Source of the DNA: Oceanisphaera avium
Lineage (GTDB): Bacteria > Pseudomonadota > Gammaproteobacteria > Enterobacterales > Aeromonadaceae
Direction of reading: 5' to 3'
Length of the DNA stretch: 64,000 bases
Assembly (NCBI RefSeq): GCF_002157875.1
Contig: NZ_CP021376.1
Location: forward strand, 1,240,001 to 1,304,000
A program made the translations under genes and the position numbers. Every line of letters starts with the position of its first letter. The first letter of the stretch is position 1. This document shows positions 52,218-62,321 of the stretch, piece by piece. The notes under the pieces were generated by a model. That model saw nothing but the letters and a program-made list of their open reading frames with translations. It was not told the DNA's origin and made no database searches.

Positions 52218-52640
52218 ATGATGGACACACTTCCTTTACCCGCTAAAGCCCCGATTTTAGCCTCAGATATGAGCGCTAAACAGCAACAAGTCGCAATCAC
52301 TCAGCCGATAGGTAGTGAAGCTACGCAAACGGTGCAAGCCGTGCAGGCGCTAGATAAAAGCGGTGCTAATAACTCGACCATTCACGAGCAAAAAGCGGAG
52401 CAGGCCAAGACGCTCAATGGTGAGCAGCTTGAAGAGTTAGCTAAGCAAATGGATAAATTTGTCGGTAGCTTCACTCATGAGCTTAAGTTTCGCGTAGATG
52501 AAGACTCTGGCCGTAATGTAGTAACCGTAATCGACAGCAAGAGTGGTGATACTATTCGCCAAATTCCTACCGAAGAGCTGTTAGACGTGATTGCTCGCTT
52601 AGCCGAGGCCAGCAGTGGCTTGATTAATGTTAAAGCTTAG
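52218..52640 (+). CDS. flaG: Flagellar protein FlaG
   Basis: 140 residues. A Gln/Ala-rich variable N-terminal half and the C-terminal FlaG domain (LKFRVDEDSGRNVVTVIDS, IRQIPTEELLDVI). Found between flagellin and fliD in polar systems, where it influences filament length. GAGG lies before the tandem ATG ATG start. Confidence 0.92.
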   Translation: MMDTLPLPAKAPILASDMSAKQQQVAITQPIGSEATQTVQAVQALDKSGANNSTIHEQKAEQAKTLNGEQLEELAKQMDKFVGSFTHELKFRVDEDSGRNVVTVIDSKSGDTIRQIPTEELLDVIARLAEASSGLINVKA

Positions 52641-52667
52641 GCTCTAGCGTACCCAAGGAGACAGATT

Positions 52668-54092
52668 ATGAGTGGTTTAAAATTACCTGGTGTAGGTTCT
52701 GGTTTTCCTATTCAACAGTTTGTGGATGCCACCGTTGCTGCCGAACGGGGGCCAAAAGCCAATATGTTGGGCCGCCAAGCCAATGATATTAAAGTGCAAT
52801 TGTCTTCTTATGGTTCATTAAAGAGCGTGCTGGATGAGTTTAAAAGTTCACTTAAAAAATTGGGTGAAGAAGAAGCTTTTCAAAAACGTACCACCAGTTT
52901 TAATAACAGTGGCTTTGTGAGTGCTAAGGCCGACAAAGATGCAGTGGCCGGCAGTTATACACTGCAAGTTAATAAATTAGCCACCGCTCATAAACTGGGT
53001 AGTGATTACGTTGCTAAAGAAGATGCCACTAAAAAACTGGGAGCCGGTACCTTTAGTTTCACTTTAGGCAGTGGTGAAAATGCCCAGTCGTTTGGTGTGA
53101 GCGTGAGTCAAGAAAAAAGCAGCTTAAAAGACATAGCCGAAGCCATTAATAATGCCGAAGATAATAAAGGCGTACGCGCTACTGTCGTCACCGGGGAAGA
53201 TGGTGCACGATTGGTTTTTTTCGCCGATAAAACCGGTACCGACAGTACTATTACGGTGAGTGCCACCAGTAGCGGTACCAGTGAAGTTGCCGGCAAAGAT
53301 TTACAAAGCTTGGTTGCCAGCACCACTACGGTACAAGAAGCACAAAATGCGGAGCTAACTATCGATGGTGCGCTGGTAGTTAGCCAAAGCAATGAAATTA
53401 AAAATGCCATTCAAGGCGTCACCTTGGATCTGAAAAAAATAAATGACAAACCAGAACAAACCGATGCTAAAGTTAACACTACGTTAACCATTGGTTATGA
53501 CAAAGGCACAGTAGAGAAAAATCTAAAAGATTTTGTGGCTTCCTTTAACAAAGTGATGGGCACCCTTAATCAGTTAACTTCTTATGATCAGAAGAGTCAG
53601 GTAGCAGGCCCGTTAAATGGCGACAGTACCGCGCGTAACTTAACCTCACAAATAAAAAGAATGTTAAGTGAGCCAATAGAAGGCGCTGTGTCTCCACTGA
53701 GAAATCTGACTGACTTAGGGATTACCAGTAAACAAGACGGCACCATAGAGCTTGATGAAGATATTCTAAAGAAACACGTAGAAGATAATTTTGAGCGCAT
53801 AGGCGTGTTATTTGCTTCAGAAGAAGGTGTTTCTAAAAAGCTAGATGACATGCTAGAAACCTTTGTCGGTAAAACCGGTATCTTAACGGAGCGTGATAAG
53901 TCGCTTAACGAACGCATGGCTAAGCTGGATAAAGAAGCCGTTAACTTTGAAATGTATATGGAAAAGTTTGAAGAGCGCACTTATCGTCAATTCTCGAAGA
54001 TGGATATATCGGTAGCGCGCTTAAATCAGCAATTAGACTCAGTTATGGCCGCTTTTAGCAGCATGCCGGACTTCAGCGGTAATAAAAAGTGA
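52668..54092 (+). CDS. fliD: Flagellar filament cap protein FliD
   Basis: 474 residues. FliD_N (LPGVGSGFPIQQFVDATVAAER) and FliD_C (DSTARNLTSQIKRML, LTDLGITSKQDGTIELDED) with a terminal coiled coil. It caps the filament and folds incoming flagellin. AAGGAG is seven bases upstream. Confidence 0.95.
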   Translation: MSGLKLPGVGSGFPIQQFVDATVAAERGPKANMLGRQANDIKVQLSSYGSLKSVLDEFKSSLKKLGEEEAFQKRTTSFNNSGFVSAKADKDAVAGSYTLQVNKLATAHKLGSDYVAKEDATKKLGAGTFSFTLGSGENAQSFGVSVSQEKSSLKDIAEAINNAEDNKGVRATVVTGEDGARLVFFADKTGTDSTITVSATSSGTSEVAGKDLQSLVASTTTVQEAQNAELTIDGALVVSQSNEIKNAIQGVTLDLKKINDKPEQTDAKVNTTLTIGYDKGTVEKNLKDFVASFNKVMGTLNQLTSYDQKSQVAGPLNGDSTARNLTSQIKRMLSEPIEGAVSPLRNLTDLGITSKQDGTIELDEDILKKHVEDNFERIGVLFASEEGVSKKLDDMLETFVGKTGILTERDKSLNERMAKLDKEAVNFEMYMEKFEERTYRQFSKMDISVARLNQQLDSVMAAFSSMPDFSGNKK

Positions 54093-54385
54093 GTTTTTTA
54101 GCGCAGTTAATTGAGCTTGATGCTCGCCTTTTTGCCGAGCTTGCTAAAGACGATGAGTTTGATCAAGATTACTTTGAAGAGCAGCTAATCGTAAGAGCTG
54201 ACTTACTAAAAAACGTAATCAGTGACGGTAATATTAGCGCAAGTGAGTCGAGCGAGCTGATTACTCGCTCCCGCCGTTTAAAAGAAGCCGCCGAGCAATT
54301 GCAACAACGCTTAGGTGAGCAACTTAAACAAATGAATAAAGGCCGCCGCTCTGTGCAGGCCTATCAAACTGTTAAACGCAACTAG
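54089..54385 (+). CDS. FliT-like / FlaI flagellar chaperone
   Basis: 98 residues, all helical, acidic N-terminus and basic C-terminus. The GTG start overlaps the fliD TGA (GTGA), indicating coupling. Its place between fliD and fliS matches FlaI of Vibrio and FliT of enterics, chaperones for FliD; sequence similarity is weak, so the name is positional. Confidence 0.72.
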   Translation: MSFLAQLIELDARLFAELAKDDEFDQDYFEEQLIVRADLLKNVISDGNISASESSELITRSRRLKEAAEQLQQRLGEQLKQMNKGRRSVQAYQTVKRN

Positions 54386-54403
54386 GTTAAATAAGGAATG
54401 ATA

Positions 54404-54802
54404 ATGGCAGGACCAATGCGCGGCTCAATGAAAGCTTATAAATCGGTAGCACTAGATAGTCAGAAAACCGTAGCAACCCCCTATAAAGTGGTACAAATGC
54501 TGTTAGCCGGTGCGCTTGAACGCTTAGCCAAGGCGCGTGTTGCCATTGATAAAGAAAAATTTGCTGAGCGCGGTGAGCTACTAAGCGCAACTTTAATGAT
54601 AGTTGCCGAATTACGTATGGCACTCGATCATGATGCCGGCGGTGAAATATCAGCTAACCTTGATAACTTGTATGAATTTATGATGGGGGAAATAGTGCAG
54701 GCTAACATTCATGACGATGTAGATAAGCTAGAAACAGTTAGCCGTTTGCTGCGCGAGATTAAAGAAGGCTGGGATGCTATTCCAGTGAGTGAGCAAGAGT
54801 AA
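54404..54802 (+). CDS. fliS: Flagellin export chaperone FliS
   Basis: 132 residues, four-helix bundle with the family features MKAYKSVAL, PYKVVQMLLAGALERLAKA and a C-terminal LLREIKEGWDAI. It binds the flagellin C-terminus until export. ATG 54404 is seven bases after AAGGA (54393-54397); the ATG at 54398 abuts it and is unlikely. Confidence 0.94.
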   Translation: MAGPMRGSMKAYKSVALDSQKTVATPYKVVQMLLAGALERLAKARVAIDKEKFAERGELLSATLMIVAELRMALDHDAGGEISANLDNLYEFMMGEIVQANIHDDVDKLETVSRLLREIKEGWDAIPVSEQE

Positions 54803-54819
54803 TTAATAATATAGGGTAA

Positions 54820-55093
54820 TTAACAATACAGCACGATAATGGATTAATATCACTGACGGCTCAGCAGTTATTAGATGAAGGGCTGCATTGTTATCATAAA
54901 AAAAATTTAAAAGGGGCACTCTATTTTTTAGAGGCCCTTTTCTGTTAGAAAAAAATAATGTAGAACTACTCACGACCATCATCAATATATTGCAAGAAAT
55001 TAAACGCTATAAAAAAGCAGAAGAATATATTGATGCTCTGTTGGTGCTCGATAAAGAAAATGAAAACTATCAATTCATTCAAGCTGAAAACCT
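54820..55093 (+). pseudogene. Remnant of a TPR-like gene, frameshifted and cut by IS copy 2
   Basis: An open frame without a usable start encodes QQLLDEGLHCYHKKNLKGAL and continues to LEALF. A one-base loss in the T-run at 54938-54941 then moves the frame to LLEKNNVELLTTIINILQEI, KRYKKAEEYIDALLVLDKEN and beyond, up to the IS at 55094. The helix-turn-helix periodicity and AL/AEEYIDALL pattern resemble tetratricopeptide repeats. The stretch 54910-54945 can also fold into an AAAAGGG...CCCTTTT hairpin that might terminate fliS transcripts. Confidence 0.6.
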
Positions 55094-55123
55094 TGTAGTG
55101 GCATAGTGAATTTGGCCACCTAA

Positions 55124-56346
<1,223 letters not shown>

Positions 56347-56354
56347 CCACTACA

Positions 56355-56702
56355 TTACTCTTTGTGGCACATTAACACCAGAGCACTTGCTTAAGAGTTT
56401 AATAATAAATTCATGTTAAAAGCGAGATCTTGACGTACGTCAAGAAAGCCTAACAAGATATCTATCTTAAAAATATCCTCTTTAGCGCTCTACTCTGCCA
56501 CCTACTGTTAAATGGCCACTAAGAACCAATATTTAGCCAACAACCTAGGTTTTGTAGCCGTCATTGGTAGAGCGAAGAAGGATGTAAAACAAAAATAAAC
56601 CACATCGCTATTAACTTGCTTAGCTAAAGAACAACTCTAAACATTCCTGCTTAGACGGGAGTGGCAGGCAAAGCAGTACACTACAAATACCTAAAGCTGT
56701 GG
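56355..56702. other. IS flank with possible gene tail, otherwise non-coding
   Basis: The first 65 bases can be read as TLCGTLTPEHLLKSLIINSC followed by TAA (56417-56419), which could be the tail of the gene cut by the IS, but nothing proves it. A degenerate REP-like hairpin, CTTGACGTACGTCAAG, lies at about 56429-56444. No other feature seen. Confidence 0.4.
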
Positions 56703-56876
56703 GAGATCCTGAAGCTTCGGTCATGCCGGGCTACGACCCGGTATCAGGATGACGGCACAAGTGCAGCGCCGAGCTTTGTGCCTTTGCAGTCATACCGAGC
56801 TCGCCTCGGTATCTCGTTTTGATGGTTAAGTATTAACGACTAAAGCGAGATCCTGATTTTCATCAGGATGACGGCG
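56703..56876. repeat. REP-like hairpin cluster 1
   Basis: Three elements. A long nested form (56703-56755) has AGATCCTGA and TCAGGATGACGG enclosing GTCATGCCGGGCTACGACCC. An inverted-orientation form with stem ACCGAG/CTCGGT lies at 56789-56815, and a short form with stem CCTGA/TCAGG at 56847-56875. Same family as 57530-57760 and 63489-63800. Confidence 0.85.
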
Positions 56877-56925
56877 CTGAGCACAAGACACCGTGCGTGA
56901 AATAGCCTAGCTAGCACAATCGGCT

Positions 56926-57246
56926 TTATGATGAGTGCGAGTTTATATCTTCTGCCAATAGCTTTTTCATCAGCGCGGGGTTGCGTGGTAACAGGCCAGC
57001 TTTTAAACCAAAAGGTCTAAAAATAGCATTTAACACGTTAAGTGAGGGGCTGCCGATATCTCGCTCTACATCCGATAATGTGCGTCTACTTACTTTCACC
57101 AACGCTGCACAGTCAGTTTGAGACATATTCAGCAGATCTTTTCTAAGCGTACGTAGCAACTGGCCTTCTGTTATCTCCCCCGTAAATAATTGCATTAACA
57201 GGCTTATCAATAACGCTTCACGCTCACTAGGGCTTGGTTTTTTCAT
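56926..57246 (-). CDS. XRE-family helix-turn-helix regulator
   Basis: 106 residues. An HTH_XRE domain lies at about 50-90 (MSQTDCAALVKVSRRTLSDVERDIGSPS). A preceding helical region (REALLISLLMQLFTGEITEGQLL) may be for dimerisation. The domain style resembles HipB-like antitoxins, but no toxin or hipA-like partner adjoins it; it stands alone between repeat clusters. GGA upstream of ATG 57246 is a modest ribosome site. Confidence 0.78.
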   Translation of the reverse strand: MKKPSPSEREALLISLLMQLFTGEITEGQLLRTLRKDLLNMSQTDCAALVKVSRRTLSDVERDIGSPSLNVLNAIFRPFGLKAGLLPRNPALMKKLLAEDINSHSS

Positions 57247-57529
57247 TACAGGTTCCAGCCTTGTAATTTTGCGCCTAGATAATCAAATCCCATTATAGGT
57301 ATACGTATGCTATTCAAGTAACCGACCTCGTAAACTTACTCATAATGAGCAATTTATTACTCAAAAATAGTGAAAACTCTAAATAATGAGCGATATATTG
57401 CTCATGACGACCCCGGTGGCAATAGGTTATCAAAAGAAAAGTAAACACTAGCGCCAAACATTGAAAAAAGTTGGGTTTTTAGAGCTGAATGATGGGGAAA
57501 GTAAGAAAGCTTATTAAGACATTAAAACT
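57247..57529. other. Intergenic region upstream of the XRE gene
   Basis: Contains several TGAGCAATWTATTRCTCA-like palindromic stretches at about 57350-57405 (ATAATGAGCAATTTATTACTCA and ATAATGAGCGATATATTGCTCA), two copies about 45 bases apart. Lying 100-160 bases upstream of the XRE start on its promoter side, they look like operators for it. Confidence 0.55.
57346..57405. promoter_or_regulatory. Two palindromic operator-like boxes before the XRE gene
   Basis: TGAGCAATTTATTACTCA at 57346-57363 and TGAGCGATATATTGCTCA at about 57385-57402 are 18-base imperfect palindromes with shared TGAGC...CTCA ends. Two such sites upstream of an XRE-type gene suggest autoregulation; this is inference. Confidence 0.55.
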
Positions 57530-57760
57530 AGATCCTGACGTGCGTCAGGATGACGGCAAAGGGCTGGGCGCTGGTTTTCCTAATAGCTTATGGCTGAGAG
57601 TGAGTCGTCTTACCGGTACTGAATCTACGTCATGCTGAACTCGATTCAGTATCAGCATAACGGAGACCGTATCTCGCTTTGATATTTAAGGCCTAAAGAT
57701 TACACCGAGATCCTGAAGCTTCGTCATGCTGGGCTACAACCCAGTATCAGAGTGACGGTA
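57530..57760. repeat. REP-like hairpin cluster 2
   Basis: A short form AGATCCTGACGTGCGTCAGG followed by ATGACGGC at 57530-57557, a degenerate form at about 57627-57675 (GTCATGCTGAACTCGATTCAGTATC) and a long nested form at 57707-57758 with stem GCTGGG/CCCAGT. Confidence 0.8.
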
Positions 57761-57773
57761 TAAGGCTGAGACC

Positions 57774-57804
57774 AAAACACCGCTCTTTATGGGAGCGGTG
57801 TTTA
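57774..57804 (-). terminator. Terminator after flgL
   Basis: AAACACCGCTC (57775-57785) pairs with GAGCGGTGTTT (57793-57803), loop of seven, T-run on the minus strand. It closes the flg operon. Confidence 0.85.
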
Positions 57805-57861
57805 TTTTAGTTTAGGTTTATATTTTTACTTAGCTGGGCGCCGGGCGCTTGGTGCTATGGC

Positions 57862-59130
57862 TTAGATATAATTAAACAGACTCATATTTTGAATTTTACC
57901 AAACATGGTTTGTGTGGCCTGCAAGGCCACCATGGTTTGGCTAAACTCGCCAGTAGCTTTGGCGTAGTCTAAGTCTTCCATACCGCTGCGTAATTTATCC
58001 AGCGTTAATCCCATCTCTATGTGCGTTTCTCGCTGGTTATCTACTCGCTGCATGCGGTTACCGGTGTCGGCGCGCACTCGTGTAAAATGCGAGCCCATGG
58101 CATCCAGCTCATCTAAAATATCGTTCATCTCACTTTGGCCACTGGGGTTATGACCATCGCTGCTTAGCCAAGTTAGCGCGCGATTTAAAATATCAAAAGC
58201 ATCTCTTTCATCTTGGCCAGTACCATCTTGAACCGTTGAGTTTAATTGGATGTTATCGCCTATTTTAGCCTCGCCTTTAATGGCTATTTCAAGACCGTCC
58301 ACCGTGATTTTTTGGCTGGGATCAAAAGCTAATTGCGGATCAGTGGGGTCTGCCGGCAGTATCACATTATTGTTGGCATCTTTCACTTGGTAATAGACCG
58401 CTTCGGGATTGGCAGGATCGAGGGGATCCGCTGGCACAAACTCTATGGTATAGCGGGCTTGGTCACTAAAATCTGCGCGATTTTTAATATCGACACTTTC
58501 TAAGCGCACCTGATCCTTTCGCGGCTCGCTACCTAATTGGTAATTAACTGTAAAATCGCCTCGCGGGTTAGGTACACTGCCAAATACTTGCTCACCGCTG
58601 TGGTTAAGCTCCACCTTTACGCTATCACCTATTACCATTTGCCGCTCACCGCTGTCACCGCCATAGGCAATGCTGCCATCAGGATGGCGGGTAAAAGGAG
58701 CACTATCAGTTTGAAAGCCACCAAAAATGGCTTGGCCAAATTCATCTTTACTGTTGGCAATATCAAACAGCTCATCCATGCGGCTTTGCAGCTCTACCTT
58801 AAAGGCGTCTCGCTCATGTTGGGTAATAGCCGGATTATTAGCTTTAAGCATAATTTCTTTTACTTGCTGGGTAATATTCTCAGCACTCGTAAGACCCGTT
58901 TCTTCACGGCGCAAGCGATTATCAGCCAAGTTAAGATTGGTTTGATATTGGTCGAGCTTACGCAGCTCTTGTTTGTAGTTAAGAATGCCGTTAGCGGATA
59001 CCGGATCGTCACTGGCATGTTCCACGCGTTTACCCGAGGAAATTTGGCCCAATATCTTATTAGCCTCAGAGGTACGGCCACTAATATTGTCTAGGTTACG
59101 CTGAATAAATTGAAAACTGGATATGCGCAT
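57862..59130 (-). CDS. flgL: Flagellar hook-filament junction protein FlgL
   Basis: 422 residues. Flagellin-like N-terminus (MRISSFQFIQRNLDNI, SGKRVEHASDDPVSANGIL) and C-terminus (TQTMFGKIQNMSLFNYI). Second junction protein linking hook to filament. It starts nine bases after flgK. Confidence 0.94.
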   Translation of the reverse strand: MRISSFQFIQRNLDNISGRTSEANKILGQISSGKRVEHASDDPVSANGILNYKQELRKLDQYQTNLNLADNRLRREETGLTSAENITQQVKEIMLKANNPAITQHERDAFKVELQSRMDELFDIANSKDEFGQAIFGGFQTDSAPFTRHPDGSIAYGGDSGERQMVIGDSVKVELNHSGEQVFGSVPNPRGDFTVNYQLGSEPRKDQVRLESVDIKNRADFSDQARYTIEFVPADPLDPANPEAVYYQVKDANNNVILPADPTDPQLAFDPSQKITVDGLEIAIKGEAKIGDNIQLNSTVQDGTGQDERDAFDILNRALTWLSSDGHNPSGQSEMNDILDELDAMGSHFTRVRADTGNRMQRVDNQRETHIEMGLTLDKLRSGMEDLDYAKATGEFSQTMVALQATQTMFGKIQNMSLFNYI

Positions 59131-59139
59131 GATTATTCC

Positions 59140-61113
59140 TTAGCGTATCTGCAACAGAGTATTCATGGTCTCGGAGGCCACGGTCACCACACGGGCAGAG
59201 GCCATATAAGACTGCTGAAAACGTAATAAGTTGGCGGCTTCTTCGTCTAGGTTAACCCCAGAGGTAGCTAACATACGGTCATAAGACTGGTTGTAAGCCG
59301 CTTCTGCCGCTTGGGCTCTTATTTTTTGGTTTTTGGTAATGCCACCAATTTCTACCGCGGTTTTATTTAAACTATCAGTGACGGTAGACTTGCCATTATC
59401 TAACCATTTTTTATTTTGAATATCGGCAAAGGCTAAGGCATTGCTGTTATTACCTGAGCCTTTCGCTTGTTTAACCACAAATTGATCAAACTCAGCCGGC
59501 GTGCCTTTAATATTCATTTGCACATCACCAAAGGTGATATTGCCCTCAGCGTCTGGCGTTAGCGCCGTGCCCAAGGCCGTACCATCTGCTTTATAAACCT
59601 CATACACCAACACCGGCGGCGTGGCGGCCGTGCCATCATCTACTACTTTTACGCTTAAGGGATAATCTGCTGTTGGAATAGCGGCGGCCGGTGGCGTAGG
59701 TTCAACTAAGTTAACGCCAACTTTACCGGTGCCGGTATTATCTTTATTAGCCGCCACCATAATGGTGCCTGAGGCGGCAATTTGATCGCCACTATTTAAG
59801 TCAACTTGTAAGTCTACGCCCCCTTGGCGGGTAGGACGGATCACCATTTCATCAGTGGTATTAGGCGCTTCGCTTAAGGTAATGCTAAAGCCTAAATCTG
59901 GTAGGTTAATGGTTTGCTCAGGTGCTGCGCTGGTATCTACATCCGCGGCATCAATGGCGAATGTTTTGCCATTGGTCACATCGGTAAGCATATAGTCGCC
60001 ACCGTAGTATTTAAGGGTATATTCCCCGCCGGTGAGCTTACTGGTATCACTAATGGTCACACTGCCATCAATATTGGAGTTGCTGCTTAAAAAGCGACTT
60101 TTTTGCGCCTGAGGATCGTTAATATCGGTGAAGAAGTTTTTACCTGGCTCGCCATTTAAGTCCACACCTTGTTTTTGCACTTGGTTATAGGCGTCGGCAA
60201 TACCAATTGCCACTTTGCCCATATCGCTTAAGTTAGGGCCTAGCACTTGGTCGCGATAATGAAACAATGCGCCCATCTCACCGCCTAAGTCCAGGCTACC
60301 TTTAAGGCGAGTAGCAAGTTCTGGCTTACCGGGTTGGGTAATATATAACTCCGTTTGCTGAGGATCAGGTGAGCCTGGTCGTACTTCCATGCCATAGGCT
60401 TGGTTGCCACTCACTAAGGGTTCACGCCCACCTAGCATCACGGAGACCATGCCGTTATCGCCTTTAAGGGTGGTGACTTTAACCTCTTTACCTAACTCTT
60501 GAATTAGGCGATCCCGCTGATCCATTAAATCATTGGGGCTGCCATTTTGGCCGGCATTAAATATTTCTTGATTAAGCTCAGCAATGCCGTTAGCAAGCGT
60601 GGTGACATGATCGGCACGAGATTGGATATCGCGATTTTTAATGACCATTTCTTGATCAAGCGCGCTATAAAATTCATTAAAATGGTTAGTCAGATCATGG
60701 GCATTAGACAGCATTAAATCTCGGTTACCTAAGTTACCTGGATTATCTGCCACGGCGTTAATCGCTTTATACATGTCGTCTAAGCTACTGGCGATGCCTT
60801 TATTCACGCCGGTTAAGCTTTGATCAAGAAAGCTTAAATGATTATATAGCGCCTCGGCACCGGCTTGTTCGGTGTTATTAATAAGCACGTCTCTAAACGC
60901 GTATTCTTGATACATGCGGGTAACGTCAGTCACGCGGGTGCCGGTGCCATAAAACTGGGCACCATGATACATAGGCAGCGTGGTCACTTGCTCTACCCGC
61001 TGGCGGCTATAGCCTTCGGTATTCACGTTGGCAATGTTATGACCGGTGGTGGCCAATTGGCCTTGGGCGGCTAATAAGCCACTTACCCCAGTTTGATAAA
61101 TATCAACAGCCAT
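59140..61113 (-). CDS. flgK: Flagellar hook-filament junction protein FlgK
   Basis: 657 residues, about 100 more than the Salmonella protein, as in other polar systems; the extra length is in the central Thr/Asp/Gly-rich domain (about 330-560). The N-terminal rod motif GLLAAQGQLATTGHNIANVNTEGYSRQRVE is clear and the C-terminus has the SGVNLDEEAANLLRFQQSY block. Confidence 0.94.
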   Translation of the reverse strand: MAVDIYQTGVSGLLAAQGQLATTGHNIANVNTEGYSRQRVEQVTTLPMYHGAQFYGTGTRVTDVTRMYQEYAFRDVLINNTEQAGAEALYNHLSFLDQSLTGVNKGIASSLDDMYKAINAVADNPGNLGNRDLMLSNAHDLTNHFNEFYSALDQEMVIKNRDIQSRADHVTTLANGIAELNQEIFNAGQNGSPNDLMDQRDRLIQELGKEVKVTTLKGDNGMVSVMLGGREPLVSGNQAYGMEVRPGSPDPQQTELYITQPGKPELATRLKGSLDLGGEMGALFHYRDQVLGPNLSDMGKVAIGIADAYNQVQKQGVDLNGEPGKNFFTDINDPQAQKSRFLSSNSNIDGSVTISDTSKLTGGEYTLKYYGGDYMLTDVTNGKTFAIDAADVDTSAAPEQTINLPDLGFSITLSEAPNTTDEMVIRPTRQGGVDLQVDLNSGDQIAASGTIMVAANKDNTGTGKVGVNLVEPTPPAAAIPTADYPLSVKVVDDGTAATPPVLVYEVYKADGTALGTALTPDAEGNITFGDVQMNIKGTPAEFDQFVVKQAKGSGNNSNALAFADIQNKKWLDNGKSTVTDSLNKTAVEIGGITKNQKIRAQAAEAAYNQSYDRMLATSGVNLDEEAANLLRFQQSYMASARVVTVASETMNTLLQIR

Positions 61114-61122
61114 GATGTGTCC

Positions 61123-62106
61123 TTATGCTTTTGCTACCAATCGGTTAACGGTGTTTAAAATACTGCTTAGTTTGTCGGCATATTGGGGGTCGGTAGCGTA
61201 GCCCGCTTGCTGTAATGCCTTAAAGTATTGCTTGGGCGAGTCGGTTTGCTGCAAAGCGTTACCGTAGCGCGGGTTATCATGTAAAAAATCGACATAATCG
61301 TTAAAGCTGTCGTTAAAAGAGCTATAAGAGCGAAAAGGCGCTTTAACTTGTACCGCGACCCCTTGTTCATATTCCAAGGTGTTTACCCAAGTTTTACTGT
61401 TCTTCCAACTGTTATCGGCCTTGATCCCAAAAAGATTATGGCTAGAGTCACCATTTTTTGGTCCTATGATCTTTTTACCCCAGCCGGTTTCTAGTGCCGC
61501 CTGCGCTAACATAGCTTCTGGCGGCAAGCCCATGCGCTTGCCCGCCTCTACTGCTGCAGGCATTAAGCGCTTAACAAAATCCTCTGGCGAGCGAAATGGC
61601 TCACTGGCGCTATAGGTCACCGCCTCTTTATTATTAGCCGCTGCTAACAAAGGCGGCTTAGCTTTAAGCTCGGTTTTATCAGCTGTTTGTACGGAGTCAT
61701 TGTCATTAAATGGGCGCACTACTTTGCCCGAAACGCGGCGCACATCGCTTAAATCAAATAAGCGAGCTTGCGGCTGAGGCGCTGCTTGCTCGCCCCCTAA
61801 TTGCTTGCTCACTAAATCGGCGAGGCCTAAGCTGCCACGCTTACTTAATTCGGCCGACATCTGTTGGTCGTGCATATCTTGATAATATTCGGTGTAGCGG
61901 CTATTCATGGGGCCGTCGGCTTCAAAGACTTTGTTAGCGGCACGCATCGACTTAAATAGCTGCTGGGTAAACAAGCTTTCAAACTGACGCGCCGCTTCGT
62001 CTAGTGCCTTGCCTCTGTCTTCGGCAAAACCTTGTTGGCGCAATTTATCTAAGCCTTGTAGATCATTGGCCAGTAAGCTGTTGCTATATGAGTCGATGGG
62101 TTTCAT
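61123..62106 (-). CDS. flgJ: Flagellar rod assembly protein / muramidase FlgJ
   Basis: 327 residues. An N-terminal rod-capping domain (about 30-110) and a C-terminal glucosaminidase domain with the catalytic Glu in QAALETGWGKK. It cuts peptidoglycan for rod passage. A sigma-28-like match lies inside it at 61412-61438 on the minus strand (see findings). Confidence 0.94.
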   Translation of the reverse strand: MKPIDSYSNSLLANDLQGLDKLRQQGFAEDRGKALDEAARQFESLFTQQLFKSMRAANKVFEADGPMNSRYTEYYQDMHDQQMSAELSKRGSLGLADLVSKQLGGEQAAPQPQARLFDLSDVRRVSGKVVRPFNDNDSVQTADKTELKAKPPLLAAANNKEAVTYSASEPFRSPEDFVKRLMPAAVEAGKRMGLPPEAMLAQAALETGWGKKIIGPKNGDSSHNLFGIKADNSWKNSKTWVNTLEYEQGVAVQVKAPFRSYSSFNDSFNDYVDFLHDNPRYGNALQQTDSPKQYFKALQQAGYATDPQYADKLSSILNTVNRLVAKA

Positions 62107-62175
62107 ACATACTCCTTTTAATACAGCTATCAGCCTTGAGCTGAGTGCTATAAAAAAAATCTAAAACCTATATTG

Positions 62176-62280
62176 GCCACGGAATACACAGAACAACACG
62201 GAAATAAAAATTTTAATGAGTAAGAACTCATAAAGAAAAAATTCTTCTCTTCGTCCGTGTACTTTCGTGTATTCCGTAGC
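62176..62280. repeat. Palindromic intergenic element, copy 3 (flgI-flgJ gap)
   Basis: The left end GCCACGGAATACACAGAACA with ACACGG is inverted at the right as CTTCGTCCGTGTACTTTCGT and ATTCCGTAGC. It sits inside the flg operon between flgI and flgJ. The inner arm AATTTTTTC-rich section can fold into one long hairpin. Confidence 0.85.
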
Positions 62281-62321
62281 AAAAATTTTTGATCTTTTAG
62301 TTACTTCTAGAAGCACTGTTA

